NCBI GenBank assembly: GCA_031292515.1
Contig: JARLGZ010000277.1
Location: 54,363 to 118,362 of the forward strand
From: Puia sp.
GTDB taxonomy: Bacteria > Bacteroidota > Bacteroidia > Chitinophagales > Chitinophagaceae
Length of the DNA: 64,000 nt
Direction: 5' to 3'
Shown here: positions 37,201 through 46,424 of the stretch, one piece after another
Layout: each line of letters opens with the position of its first letter
Position numbering within the stretch: position 1 is the first letter of the stretch
Program-made: the position numbers and the translations under genes
The notes under the pieces: generated by a model
Databases searched by the model: none
The model's input: the letters and a program-made list of their open reading frames with translations, nothing else
What the model was told of the DNA's origin: nothing

Positions 37201-37506
37201 ATGAAGAGTTCAGTAAAAGCCTTATTGGTAGCACCTGCCGCTGCCTTTGTCGTTGGCACCGTCGCAAGTGCATTCAGCATGCCTTCCAAGGTTAAAACGG
37301 TAAACACCACTTTCTATGTACAAGCAAAAGGCGGTACGCAGACCCTGGCCATCGGACAGACCATTCCTTCCACTAACTGGACAAAGGAAACTGTCGCTCC
37401 GACCGGCTGCACAGGCACCACGCATACTTGCTATGTAACCGCCGCCCTAAACGAGACCACGGGCACAGAACAGGTTATCACGAGAGTAGCAGGCATTTTC
37501 GAATAG
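37201..37506 (+). CDS. Small exported Cys/Ser/Thr-rich protein, family member E
   Basis: A 101-residue protein. Signal-like LLVAPAAAFVVGTVASAFS, then NTTFYVQAKGGTQTLAIGQTIPSTNWTK and PTGCTGTTHTCYVTAALNETTGTEQV. Two cysteines lie seven residues apart with three threonines between, the most lanthionine-like spacing in the set. It has the most elaborate upstream region (leader motif plus hairpin) and is followed by a strong terminator. The best single candidate to test as a LanKC substrate (inference). Confidence 0.75.
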   Translation: MKSSVKALLVAPAAAFVVGTVASAFSMPSKVKTVNTTFYVQAKGGTQTLAIGQTIPSTNWTKETVAPTGCTGTTHTCYVTAALNETTGTEQVITRVAGIFE

Positions 37507-37528
37507 TTCGGTGAGTACGAGAAAATTA

Positions 37529-37557
37529 AGAGGGGTAGGCATTGCGCCTACCCCTCT
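37529..37557. terminator. Bidirectional intrinsic terminator
   Basis: A perfect 12-base-pair stem (AGAGGGGTAGGC/GCCTACCCCTCT) with a five-base loop, between the convergent peptide gene (ends 37506) and TlpA gene (ends 37603). Confidence 0.8.
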
Positions 37558-37602
37558 ATCATATTTCCTATTTTCCGGCGCCAGTATGCGCCCGCGGGTA
37601 CC

Positions 37603-38925
37603 CTATTTGATCGATTTTAAGATCAAAAGAAGCTGTTTCCTTTTTTTACGCCTGATCTTCAACCCATATTTGCGCATGGCCTTATTGACTGCATCCAGGT
37701 TTTCCAGGTTGCAGTTGAGATCTATATCAATAAGTCCCTTGCCAAGCCCCGTCTCGTTTACCAATGGGTATTTCAAAAACTGAAGATAATACCGCTGCAT
37801 CCGGTAAAAGAATGTATAGAAAGAGACATTGTGATAGGATAACTGATACGGGTTGTCGTATTTTTTTTCCTCTCCTCCGGCCGTCGACAGACTTTGAATA
37901 CCCTTCCGCTTTTCGAAGACATAGGTATCCGTCTTTTTCCATGACAGGTATCCAACGACATTTTTCCGCTTGAAGTAATCATTCAAAATATCCAGGGCGA
38001 TATCGAATTTTTTGGAATTGAGGGACGTATCCGAAATATGAATTTCGAAGCAATAGCCGTTTTGCAAGATCCACTGCAGGTTTTTTGCCAGGGTGGTCGG
38101 GCTTTGCAGCTCAGCTGAATCCCGGGATTTCATGATGATCTGGCTTTCGTTCATGTCGGAAAAACCGCCCGCTGTCCATAGATACAGAATATTGGCGCCC
38201 ATATTAAAGACATGGAAAAGATCCCCCTTCAGGGTGATACCACCCATTGAAATGAAGTAAGGGCAAAATTTCGTCAATATTGCTTCATAGCCGGCGGTTG
38301 AATCTCTGAACAAAACAAGGCTGTCGGGAATAGGAACTTTATTGGGGCCGGTTAGGACCTGTTTGTTATAGTCCACATTTAAAACGGCCCTGTCATCTTT
38401 TGTTTTTAGATTCACGGGTTTACCATCCAGTATATCCTGAATATTCGAAGCATTTACTTCGGTAATGGAAGTGGCGGCAATCACTTTTCCACTGGTGTCA
38501 ATCCAAACCTCGTGTGGAATATACTTGTGATAAAACAACCGTTCCAACACGGTATCCCGGATGACGCTGGTGAGACTGATCCCGGTAAATTTTCGATAGG
38601 ATCGCAAAAAAGGCAGTACGACGGTCGTATCCTCTTCCGTTACGGGCAAAATGACCGCTTTGCCGGCAAAAACCTGGTTTAAGGAATCCGCCTGGCGTAG
38701 AAAAGCCCGGCAGGGGCTACACCAAGTCGCCCAGAAGTCAAGAATTAACAGCTTTCCCCTATAGTCGGAAATCCTTTGTCGGGCTTCTGTATCCAAACTC
38801 TTTATCTGCAAACTAACATCGGGGCAATCTGCCCCAACTCCTAAACTTCTTTTGTGTATGTCCTGTGCCGATGCCCTGGATACAAGGATCACTAAAATTA
38901 AAAAATAGAGAAAAGTCCGTTTCAT
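37603..38925 (-). CDS. TlpA-like thioredoxin fused to a DUF3738-like domain, copy 2
   Basis: A 440-residue exported protein (signal to ASAQD). The thioredoxin fold at about 30-165 has FWATWCSPCRAFL and IPHEVWIDTSGKV. The C-terminal domain has YCFEIHISDTSLNSKKFDIALDILNDYF and DIDLNCNLENLDAVNKAMRKYGLKIRRKKRKQ. It is paralogous over its whole length to the gene at 25352. It lies 39 bases downstream of SusD at 38965 and is probably the last gene of that operon. So one copy belongs to a SusCD operon while the other is free-standing near the peptide genes. Likely a disulfide reductase; substrates unknown. Confidence 0.87.
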   Translation of the reverse strand: MKRTFLYFLILVILVSRASAQDIHKRSLGVGADCPDVSLQIKSLDTEARQRISDYRGKLLILDFWATWCSPCRAFLRQADSLNQVFAGKAVILPVTEEDTTVVLPFLRSYRKFTGISLTSVIRDTVLERLFYHKYIPHEVWIDTSGKVIAATSITEVNASNIQDILDGKPVNLKTKDDRAVLNVDYNKQVLTGPNKVPIPDSLVLFRDSTAGYEAILTKFCPYFISMGGITLKGDLFHVFNMGANILYLWTAGGFSDMNESQIIMKSRDSAELQSPTTLAKNLQWILQNGYCFEIHISDTSLNSKKFDIALDILNDYFKRKNVVGYLSWKKTDTYVFEKRKGIQSLSTAGGEEKKYDNPYQLSYHNVSFYTFFYRMQRYYLQFLKYPLVNETGLGKGLIDIDLNCNLENLDAVNKAMRKYGLKIRRKKRKQLLLILKSIK

Positions 38926-38964
38926 TCATCCGAAAATTTGATATGAGATATTTTAAAATCCTTG

Positions 38965-40335
38965 CTATCGGGTGTTTTGAGGCATGGTGGGGTTGTACAA
39001 AATTTCATCTTGTGGTATCGGAAAGACATACCGGGGATCATTCGGGGGCAGCGTATAGACCTGGTTGTTCATATTCCGGGTCAGCGTTAGGGCAAACCTT
39101 GTGTCCCGGTTCAAACGTCTCAAGTCGATCCATCTCGTTCCCCGGAACGCCAGCTCCTTTCTTCTTTCGTTCAGGATGATCGTCAATGCATCCAGCGAGT
39201 TCGATGCCGTATAAGGAACATACGTATTGGCGGCCCATCTCGTTTGTAAAAGGTTGTTCAGGTCATTCATTGCCATATTTGTCTCCCCCAGCCTGGCTTC
39301 GCATTCAGCCTTGGTTAAGATCATTTCGTCCGTACACAAACCTCCCTGGCAAGTGGGCTGGTTGTAATACCAGCCGCGAAAGGAATACCCGGTGCCGTCG
39401 TAAGGATTGAAATACAAGGGTTTTCGAAGGTCATTGGCGGCATAGCCGTTATATAAGGTGGAATCCGTATAAGAAAGGTAGTTGAGTCCATAGTAGGTAA
39501 TCAGCGTATAGTCAAAAATGATCTCGCTATTAGGGTAGGGCATCGGATAGGTCTGCGAACTGTCGAGTTGAGAATAGCTCAGCAGGGAACTGTTGATTGC
39601 CAAACAGGAATCCGCGTTGGCCAGGCAGTTCGTATAGTCCCCCAGGGAGAGATAGATCCTGGCGAGCAGGCCATAGGCCGCGGCCTGGCTGGGTCTGAAC
39701 GCTTTGTTATTGGCAGGGGTTGAGGGCAATAAAGGGAGCGATGTCTTTATATCCGACAGGATCTGGTCATAAGTCTGCTGGACGGAAGAGCGCCCCACCT
39801 TGTCGTTGACGTCAGCACTCATTTTCAACGGGATGCCGAGATCAGTTGCCGCGGTTGCCGAATCGTATTGTTTTGAAAAGGTCTGGGCCAGTAGGTAAAA
39901 CTCCCATCCCCGATAAAAATGGGCCGATCCGATGACGTTATTCAAGGCTGTGGCATTGGCCGGTGTAGAACCAATTTTCACGGCTCCTTCGAGCGCCAAA
40001 TTGATGAGGAGCAAGTTCTGGTAGGGAATATCCCAGTCCCCCACCGATGGGCTGCCATTAAAGACGTCGGTCGCCCATGTATAGGAGAATTGCTCCAGAG
40101 GTGTGATCTGATTATAATTATCGGGTGTAAGATAGTAATCATCCGAGGATAGCTCTCCTTCGGTCGGTTGGTCGATATTTATTGCGACGGGGTTGTCCAA
40201 GAGGGCCTGAAGGTCAGCGACGGTGGAAGGGACGACCTGCGTAGCTTGCGGCTTGGCATCTAAAAAGTCTTTTTTACATCCCGCTGCCGCGATAAGCGTT
40301 ATAAGAACGAGTATATAGGAATATCTTTTTTTCAT
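38965..40335 (-). CDS. SusD/RagB-family outer-membrane nutrient-binding lipoprotein, second system
   Basis: A 456-residue lipoprotein (lipobox AAGC, then KKDFLDAKPQ). SusD hallmarks: AHFYRGWEFYLLAQTF near residue 140, GLLARIYLSLGDY, CEARLGETNMAMNDLNNLLQTRW and the C-terminal ILNERRKELAFRGTRWIDLRRLNRD with YVFPIPQDEILYNP. It pairs with the SusC protein at 40369, 33 bases upstream. Binds the ligand at the cell surface; ligand unknown. Confidence 0.93.
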   Translation of the reverse strand: MKKRYSYILVLITLIAAAGCKKDFLDAKPQATQVVPSTVADLQALLDNPVAINIDQPTEGELSSDDYYLTPDNYNQITPLEQFSYTWATDVFNGSPSVGDWDIPYQNLLLINLALEGAVKIGSTPANATALNNVIGSAHFYRGWEFYLLAQTFSKQYDSATAATDLGIPLKMSADVNDKVGRSSVQQTYDQILSDIKTSLPLLPSTPANNKAFRPSQAAAYGLLARIYLSLGDYTNCLANADSCLAINSSLLSYSQLDSSQTYPMPYPNSEIIFDYTLITYYGLNYLSYTDSTLYNGYAANDLRKPLYFNPYDGTGYSFRGWYYNQPTCQGGLCTDEMILTKAECEARLGETNMAMNDLNNLLQTRWAANTYVPYTASNSLDALTIILNERRKELAFRGTRWIDLRRLNRDTRFALTLTRNMNNQVYTLPPNDPRYVFPIPQDEILYNPTMPQNTR

Positions 40336-40368
40336 TGTTTACAGTTTTAGTTGGACATGGTGCAATGA

Positions 40369-43300
40369 CTAAAAACCAAATTTTGCGCCGAAGGATATAC
40401 TCCGGGGGTTGGGAATTCCCGTTGGGAAATCGGGATCCAGATGATCCTTATTCGCTCTCCATAGCAACCCCACGTTATTCATGTAGGCATACACGGTAAT
40501 CGCCTTCACGGAGGATACCTTCTTTAAAAAGTGGTTTTTTACATTATAGCTAAGATTGATATCCTGGAAGCGGATCTGGCTGGCATTGTCTATCAGCACA
40601 GCCGCTTTTTGGAAAAAGATATCCCGGGTGTTGTCGATGCTTGTCAGGCTGGGGAGCGAGGGGATATTTGTCTTTTTCTCGTCGCCGGGTTTCTGCCATC
40701 TGTCCACATAGTCCCTGTTTCCCTCCCAGTTCCGAATAAGGGCGCTGTAGTCGATGGTGCTCCGGGTAAAGTCGTATCCCGCTTTAAAGGTGATATTAAA
40801 GGACAAAGAGAGATCTGCATAGGAGAACGTATTCCGGAAACCCCCGAAATAAGTCGGCTGTGCAGGCCCCTTGTATACCCAACTCGACGTAGTGGCGAAT
40901 TTACCGGCCGTTCCTGTCAAAGGCTGGCTGTAGATCGCCGAGTAGGCTTCGCTGATCGTGTCGTCAATATAGCCGCGGGGGTTGCCGTTTTGCGGATCCA
41001 GCCCCGCCCATTTCAATCCGTACAAGCCCGAAACGGGTTTGCCGACGACGATGTTGTAGTTGGTACCGATGGCCTGCCCCAGGTATTTTGTAACCTTGTT
41101 GGCTGTATAACTCGCCAAAAATTCAGCATTCCATTTGAATTTGCCGGTTAAAACCGCAGCATTGAGTTTTAGATCGACCCCGTTACCGCTCATGTCCGAA
41201 TAGTTACCGGTAACATTTGTCACCCCGGCGCTGGCCTGAATAGGCTCTGTCCCGATGAGGTTGGTACCCTTTCTCCGGTAATAGTCTATGCTGCCGGATA
41301 AGCGGTTTCTCAACACCCCGAAGTCGACCCCGCCGTTGACCATGGCGGATTTCTCCCAGGTCAGGTCCGGATCTCCGGGGGAGCTGAGGGAAGCCGCCGT
41401 AGTGGAACCGTAGGGCGTACTATAGGTCGTATAGATGGCCGTAGGGTAAGCATAGATGGAATTATTCACGTTTCCGCTGTACCCGTACGTGGCTCTTACC
41501 CGCAGCAAGTCGATCCAGTCGGATTTGAAGAAGGGCTCCTTGTCGACATCCCATTTGGCACCTGCAGACCATAATGGAACGGTCTTCTGATTGGTATTGA
41601 CCCCAAAGAGATTGCTTTGATCGATCCGGGCGCTACCGGAAAGGGTATATCTCCCCAGGTAAGTGTACCCGAGATTTGAAAAATAAGAACGGTAACGGTT
41701 AATCGATTCATTGACACCCAGCCCGGGATTGACGCTTCCGGAAAAGTAGTCATTCGAGTAGGCGGTGGCATAGTTCACCAGTCCAAAAGAGGACGAACTG
41801 GGGTCATAGCCATAAAGACTAAAATTGTTCGTTTTTATGACGATGTCCCGGACATCATACCCGCCAACAAACGAAACGTTATGGTCGTGCCAGCTGTTGT
41901 TGTAGCTGAGTTGGGCCCGGAAGTTCTGTGATTCCAGGTTCTTTGCGGCATAACTGAGAATCCCTCCGATTGGGACATTGTATCCGGTTACCATGCCCGT
42001 GGTGGGGTCCTGGATGGAGAAATCATTGATCAGGGACCTGGCCGCATAACTCTGGGCTGTTTCGTTTGTCAGACCATTCGTGTTGGTCTCTTCATACTGG
42101 TATTTTCCTTCTATGGTAAAGGATTTCAGGAATATATATTTTAATCCCAGGTATCCTCTTACATCGTCTTCGCGGGTGGTTGTCGTGTTGTAACCGTTCT
42201 GCAATTCGGTGAGGGGGAAAAACTGCCAGTTCTGAAAGCCCTGGGCCGGCGTTATGTTTTCGACCATATTGGTAGAAAAATCCTTTAGGTAAGGAAGGGC
42301 GTTCCCGTTTTTATCCGCCAACATGAGATAAGGGTTCATCCCATAAAGACCAAAAATCCCATTCGTACTTATCTGTGAAAGGGTGTTGTCGGCATTGGTG
42401 ATTCCCTGGTTATAATTCAAACTGGCGGTGATGGAAAGACCTTTGACCGGCGCGAAGGTGCTCAGGGAGTTCAGCGTAATCCGTTGATAGTTGCTGCCGA
42501 CCTTCATCGCATTGTTTTTATCATACCCTCCGGAGACCAGGTAATTCATTTTATCCGTGCCGCCGGAAAGCGACAGCGAGTATTGCTGGTTTCCCTGGGG
42601 CCTGTAAAAATATCTTGACAGGTCATTGCGTACGTCCAGGTTACGATAGCCATTGATCTGATTGGTTGCATAACTCTGCGAGACAAGCCCTTTGGCTGCC
42701 GAATCGAGCAACATGACAACGGGGGATATGGGAGGCATCCGCGTGGAACTGATCTGCCGGGTATAGAAACCCGCCGAATAAAGTTGTTGTTCCAGGTTGA
42801 TAAAGTCGTTTGCATCCAGGAAATTCGGATCGTAGAAGAGGTTCGGCCGGGCAAAGGTGGTATAGTTGGAGTTCACTTCGATGTTCAGTGGTTGTTTGAA
42901 ATGACCTCTTTTCGTAGTGATGACTACAACGCCATTGCCGGCCCTTACCCCCCAGATGGAGGCCGCGGCTGCGTCCTTCAGAACAGTGATCGACTCGATG
43001 TCGTTGGGATTGATATCCTCCAGGTTCCCGTCGTAGGGCATATCGTTTAATACGATGAGGGGTTGGGTGTTTGACTGGATGGTGCTCATACCCCGGATCT
43101 GCATATTGATGGAATTGCCCGCGGTATTGTCAAACAAAACGCCGCTGGCGACGCCATTGAGACGGGATAGGATGTCCGTGGAAACGGATCGGTTAATCAA
43201 TTCATTGTCTATATAGTCATAGCTGCCGGTGGCCCGCTCGCGTGGGAGTGAAAAAATCCCGTTCGACACCGTTACTTCCATGTCGGCGAGTTTTTGGGCG

Positions 43301-43932
43301 GCCACCCTCAATTTAATCAGGATATCGTGATTCCCTTTTACCAAGTACTCCTGTACCTCATAGCCGACATGTGAAAATACCAGCATCGCATTGTCGGGGA
43401 TATCGTGGATCTCGAACTCCCCTTTTTCATTGGTCTCCACGCCTGTCGAGGCGCCCCGGAGGTAAACCGAGACACCTCGCTCGGGTTCTCCCTTTTCGTT
43501 GACGACTTTTCCCCGGATGTCCTGGTTGACAGCCACCGGGGCCGATGGCGCCGGCGCTGCCGTTTTCCGGGTGACTAATATTGTCTTTTGCGCGCCGTCG
43601 ATTTTGAACGTGACGGGCTGGTCTTTAAACACCACATCCAGGATCTCACGGATGTCCACAGACTGCATTTGTACGGTTACGGGATGGGACCCATCGAGGT
43701 CATCCGGGAGGTAATAGAAATTGTAGCCTGTGTTGGTCTGTATGGTTTTTATGGCTTTCTCCAGGGGGGCATTCGTCAGGCGGAGCGAATAGACCTGGCC
43801 GTATCCTGCTGCGGATACCTGCATACAGATAAGGAGTAGATAAAATCCCGACAGTCGCATAAAGAAAAGCAGCATTTTGGTTAAAAGACTGGGCTTGGGG
43901 ACACTAATAGGCCTTAAAGCACAAAATTTCAT
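40369..43932 (-). CDS. SusC/RagA-family TonB-dependent transporter with STN domain, second system
   Basis: An 1187-residue receptor. Signal to GYGQ; STN domain about 45-100 (YSLRLTNAPLEKAIKTIQTNTGYNF); carboxypeptidase-regulatory sandwich about 140-220 (GKVVNEKGEPERGVSVYLRGAS); plug with RLNGVASGVLFDN, QPLIVLNDMPYDG and AAAASIWGVRAGNGVVVITTKRG; then the barrel to a terminal aromatic residue (GAKFGF). The plug has LNDMPYDGNLEDINPNDIESI rather than the usual YVVDG, which marks a subfamily in which the TonB-box region is atypical. Regulated through the FecR/sigma pair at 45158 and 46602. Confidence 0.94.
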   Translation of the reverse strand: MKFCALRPISVPKPSLLTKMLLFFMRLSGFYLLLICMQVSAAGYGQVYSLRLTNAPLEKAIKTIQTNTGYNFYYLPDDLDGSHPVTVQMQSVDIREILDVVFKDQPVTFKIDGAQKTILVTRKTAAPAPSAPVAVNQDIRGKVVNEKGEPERGVSVYLRGASTGVETNEKGEFEIHDIPDNAMLVFSHVGYEVQEYLVKGNHDILIKLRVAAQKLADMEVTVSNGIFSLPRERATGSYDYIDNELINRSVSTDILSRLNGVASGVLFDNTAGNSINMQIRGMSTIQSNTQPLIVLNDMPYDGNLEDINPNDIESITVLKDAAAASIWGVRAGNGVVVITTKRGHFKQPLNIEVNSNYTTFARPNLFYDPNFLDANDFINLEQQLYSAGFYTRQISSTRMPPISPVVMLLDSAAKGLVSQSYATNQINGYRNLDVRNDLSRYFYRPQGNQQYSLSLSGGTDKMNYLVSGGYDKNNAMKVGSNYQRITLNSLSTFAPVKGLSITASLNYNQGITNADNTLSQISTNGIFGLYGMNPYLMLADKNGNALPYLKDFSTNMVENITPAQGFQNWQFFPLTELQNGYNTTTTREDDVRGYLGLKYIFLKSFTIEGKYQYEETNTNGLTNETAQSYAARSLINDFSIQDPTTGMVTGYNVPIGGILSYAAKNLESQNFRAQLSYNNSWHDHNVSFVGGYDVRDIVIKTNNFSLYGYDPSSSSFGLVNYATAYSNDYFSGSVNPGLGVNESINRYRSYFSNLGYTYLGRYTLSGSARIDQSNLFGVNTNQKTVPLWSAGAKWDVDKEPFFKSDWIDLLRVRATYGYSGNVNNSIYAYPTAIYTTYSTPYGSTTAASLSSPGDPDLTWEKSAMVNGGVDFGVLRNRLSGSIDYYRRKGTNLIGTEPIQASAGVTNVTGNYSDMSGNGVDLKLNAAVLTGKFKWNAEFLASYTANKVTKYLGQAIGTNYNIVVGKPVSGLYGLKWAGLDPQNGNPRGYIDDTISEAYSAIYSQPLTGTAGKFATTSSWVYKGPAQPTYFGGFRNTFSYADLSLSFNITFKAGYDFTRSTIDYSALIRNWEGNRDYVDRWQKPGDEKKTNIPSLPSLTSIDNTRDIFFQKAAVLIDNASQIRFQDINLSYNVKNHFLKKVSSVKAITVYAYMNNVGLLWRANKDHLDPDFPTGIPNPRSISFGAKFGF

Positions 43933-44250
43933 AATTTCGTGTGTTTGGTTTTGGGTGATATGTTTCTGGTCTCGTTAATGGAAAGTATCTCCGCCAAATT
44001 CCGCCGGGAGTGTCGCAAGCACTTCCGGTTTTTTTTGACATACTTCTTGTTTCAAGTGGCAATGATCGCGCAACATAGATATCTTCATAGAGATATCGAA
44101 CGAGGAAATTTTCAAAGGTTATCGCGCAAAGGGTATTCGAATGGATGTTGGATAAGTGGGAGGAGTAGAAACCCCTCCCGTTGTTACTTTCATTTGAAAT
44201 ATAAACTTTCAATAGACATGAGAAAAAAACTAAAGTTTGGCTGTACTGAT

Positions 44251-44733
44251 TTATTGATTCATCAAGGCTGGTTTTAAGGGGTTAAGCGCGACGGTAAACT
44301 TCACCGTCTGCGGCTGCAGGCATTCGGTATGTGAGCAAAGCTGATACTTCACCAAACCATCCAGGTTTTCAGCCGTGTTCCCGGGGTTTATCTGTACGAC
44401 CTGTACAAAATCGACCCTCGACTCGTACTCGAAAAGACGGATGCCAAAATTGGGATCTATTTCGGTGATCTGATGGCCTTCTTCCCGGGGCGTTCCTTCG
44501 AAGGAAAATCGTAGCGTGTCAGTAAAGTCGATATGGGTGGGAATACCTGAAAACCCATCAACCTGGTGTTGCGCATAGATATGCCAGCCGGGTTGGAGAG
44601 CGGCGGTAACGTGCACTTCGAAGCGGTTTGATCCGATTGGTTTGACGGCATAGGTCCAATGCGCCTGTTCTTGCGCCTGTACACCTGGACGCTGCATGCC
44701 TAGCAGGATAAGAAGGAATAGAATGCGAATCAT
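44251..44733 (-). CDS. Exported DsbD-alpha-like protein
   Basis: A 160-residue protein with signal peptide (GVQAQ). The body matches the N-terminal alpha domain of DsbD (immunoglobulin-like): WTYAVKPIGSNRFEVHVTA, GWHIYAQ and a paired-cysteine segment YQLCSHTECLQPQTVKFTV, as in DsbD where the two cysteines receive electrons from the membrane domain. It is free-standing here, with no membrane domain fused. It sits between FecR and SusC in the same direction and may link thiol chemistry to the SusCD unit, whose operon ends in a TlpA gene. Confidence 0.8.
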   Translation of the reverse strand: MIRILFLLILLGMQRPGVQAQEQAHWTYAVKPIGSNRFEVHVTAALQPGWHIYAQHQVDGFSGIPTHIDFTDTLRFSFEGTPREEGHQITEIDPNFGIRLFEYESRVDFVQVVQINPGNTAENLDGLVKYQLCSHTECLQPQTVKFTVALNPLKPALMNQ

Positions 44734-44784
44734 TGCCTTAACTTTTTAACTGGATGGTTGATTGCCTGAATTACTCAACGAACT

Positions 44785-45063
44785 CTATAAAACGTTTGCA
44801 TCCTTTTGGGTCTTCCCGATACGAACGACAATGGACGAAGTCTTTTCGCTGGCTTTGTCCTTTCCGGTTGTCGCCTCACTTTGAGGTCCCGGGAAATTAT
44901 ACCGGGTACCGTTCTCCAGCATGAAAAGTTTTGCTCCGGATTGTTTATTTTCACCTGCTCCCCAGGAATTCTCACGCGGCTCACATCGCTTGGTGACATA
45001 CCACGCAGCACCCGATGTATTGCGGGTACTGCAAACCCTTTTCGAGAATAACCGGTTTATCAT
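44785..45063 (-). CDS. Possible small protein between FecR and the DsbD-alpha-like gene
   Basis: A 92-residue frame from ATG 45063 (or 97 residues from 45078). The sequence is basic and Ser/Thr-rich, with two cysteines, and has no signal or known motif. It keeps the direction of its neighbours and fits in the 424-base gap. The plus-strand frames overlapping it are not better. Status doubtful. Confidence 0.3.
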   Translation of the reverse strand: MINRLFSKRVCSTRNTSGAAWYVTKRCEPRENSWGAGENKQSGAKLFMLENGTRYNFPGPQSEATTGKDKASEKTSSIVVRIGKTQKDANVL

Positions 45064-45157
45064 TTTTGCGACCCTCATCTGTCTTCTTGTTTTTAAGTGC
45101 GGCTTTTAAAAACAGTTTCATGGGGTCGGAATATTGGACTCTAAAACGGTGTGTTTT

Positions 45158-46381
45158 CTACGGCTCGACAACAATGGTCCTGTCCTTTACAGTAAAGTGG
45201 CCCGCATGGATCTTTTCGAGGTTATCGAGAATATTCCGCAGTGGCTGCTCCCGTGAACCCCTGGCCGCCACCCTACGATCGGCATTGCCGTGCATGATAA
45301 CCTTGACGTCATACCACCGGGCCAGCTCCTGCATGATCTGTCCAAGCGGCTCCCGGAAGGCAAAGATTCCCTGCTTCCAGGAAGTGACCATCGCGGTATC
45401 TACCTCCTTGTCCAGCTGAAGAAGATCGGATCCGGTCTTACTGATGGCCTCCTGGCCCGGGTGTAAGATCTCGGACTGTTCGCCCTTGTTCACCCGAACA
45501 GAACCTTGTAAGAGGGTGATGGCGACACGGGAATTTTCTTCATAGGCCTGCACATTGAAATGGGTTCCAAGTACGGTCGTTGTTGTACCGTTTGCCCGGA
45601 CAATAAAGGGTACGGATCGCATGGGGACTATTTCAAAATAAGCTTCCCCGGTAAGCTCTACCCGCCTGACTTTGTTATTGTCCCCCAATTGGGCAAAATA
45701 AGTCAGACTGCTGGCGGCATTCAGCCACACTTTCGAGCCGTCTGGCAGATCGACCCGAAAGCGGTGTCCCTGTGAAGTGGTGAGCGTATTAAAAAGGGTA
45801 TTTATACCCGGGGAGTTGTCATTTTTGCCGGAATGAAGATAGGCCAGTACCCCTCCCTGCAATTTGGAGACACGGTTGCCCCCCTGGTCGGCGACGACGC
45901 CTGCCCCGGTACTGTCGAGGGTTACCAGCGAGCCATCCGCTAGTTTCAGGGTTGCCCCTTTTATAGCCGGCGGAATCTCCTGTTCGGACATGGCCGGAGT
46001 AGATCTGGCGTCGATCTTGTTAGCCCCTCCGCTATTTCTAAAAATTTCTAACCCGGCTATAATCAGGAATGCGGCGGCAACAGATACGGCGATCAGGATA
46101 ACCCGTTTTCCACCTGTGATAGGAATGACACGAGTTTCGGGATTTATCATTCTACGCAGCCGCTCATATTCCCCGGGTTGGGCATTTTCCAAATATGCCC
46201 CTTCGTCGAGAAGGTCTTTATCGACAACCTGATTATGGATCGCCTCATACATTTCCGGCCCGATCAAACCGCGGTTATGCAGATCATTCAACTGCATAAG
46301 CTCATCCGGAGACAGCGGGGTGTCAGAGAGCCACCTGCGGGTGATCAGATCCAGAAATTTATCTACTTCCTCATTCAACAT
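45158..46381 (-). CDS. FecR-family anti-sigma factor, second system
   Basis: A 407-residue protein. Cytoplasmic N-terminus 1-90, one membrane helix (VILIAVSVAAAFLIIAGLEIF, about 91-111), FecR domain about 190-290 (RFRVDLPDGSKVWLNAASSLTYF, VELTGEAYFEIVP) and C-terminal DUF4974-like part (FAFREPLGQIMQELARWYDVKVI). It relays signal from the SusC protein at 40369 to the sigma factor at 46602. Preceded by the GAACCG repeat at 46425, 44 bases before the start, suggesting its own promoter separate from the sigma gene. Confidence 0.94.
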   Translation of the reverse strand: MLNEEVDKFLDLITRRWLSDTPLSPDELMQLNDLHNRGLIGPEMYEAIHNQVVDKDLLDEGAYLENAQPGEYERLRRMINPETRVIPITGGKRVILIAVSVAAAFLIIAGLEIFRNSGGANKIDARSTPAMSEQEIPPAIKGATLKLADGSLVTLDSTGAGVVADQGGNRVSKLQGGVLAYLHSGKNDNSPGINTLFNTLTTSQGHRFRVDLPDGSKVWLNAASSLTYFAQLGDNNKVRRVELTGEAYFEIVPMRSVPFIVRANGTTTTVLGTHFNVQAYEENSRVAITLLQGSVRVNKGEQSEILHPGQEAISKTGSDLLQLDKEVDTAMVTSWKQGIFAFREPLGQIMQELARWYDVKVIMHGNADRRVAARGSREQPLRNILDNLEKIHAGHFTVKDRTIVVEP

Positions 46382-46424
46382 TCCGATATTGATTTTTGCA
46401 GCGATTTAACCGGCTACTTAGAAA

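Noticed and set aside
44806..45419. Plus-strand frames of 81 and 134 codons in the FecR region
   Set aside because: They overlap FecR and lack protein-like features; treated as shadows.
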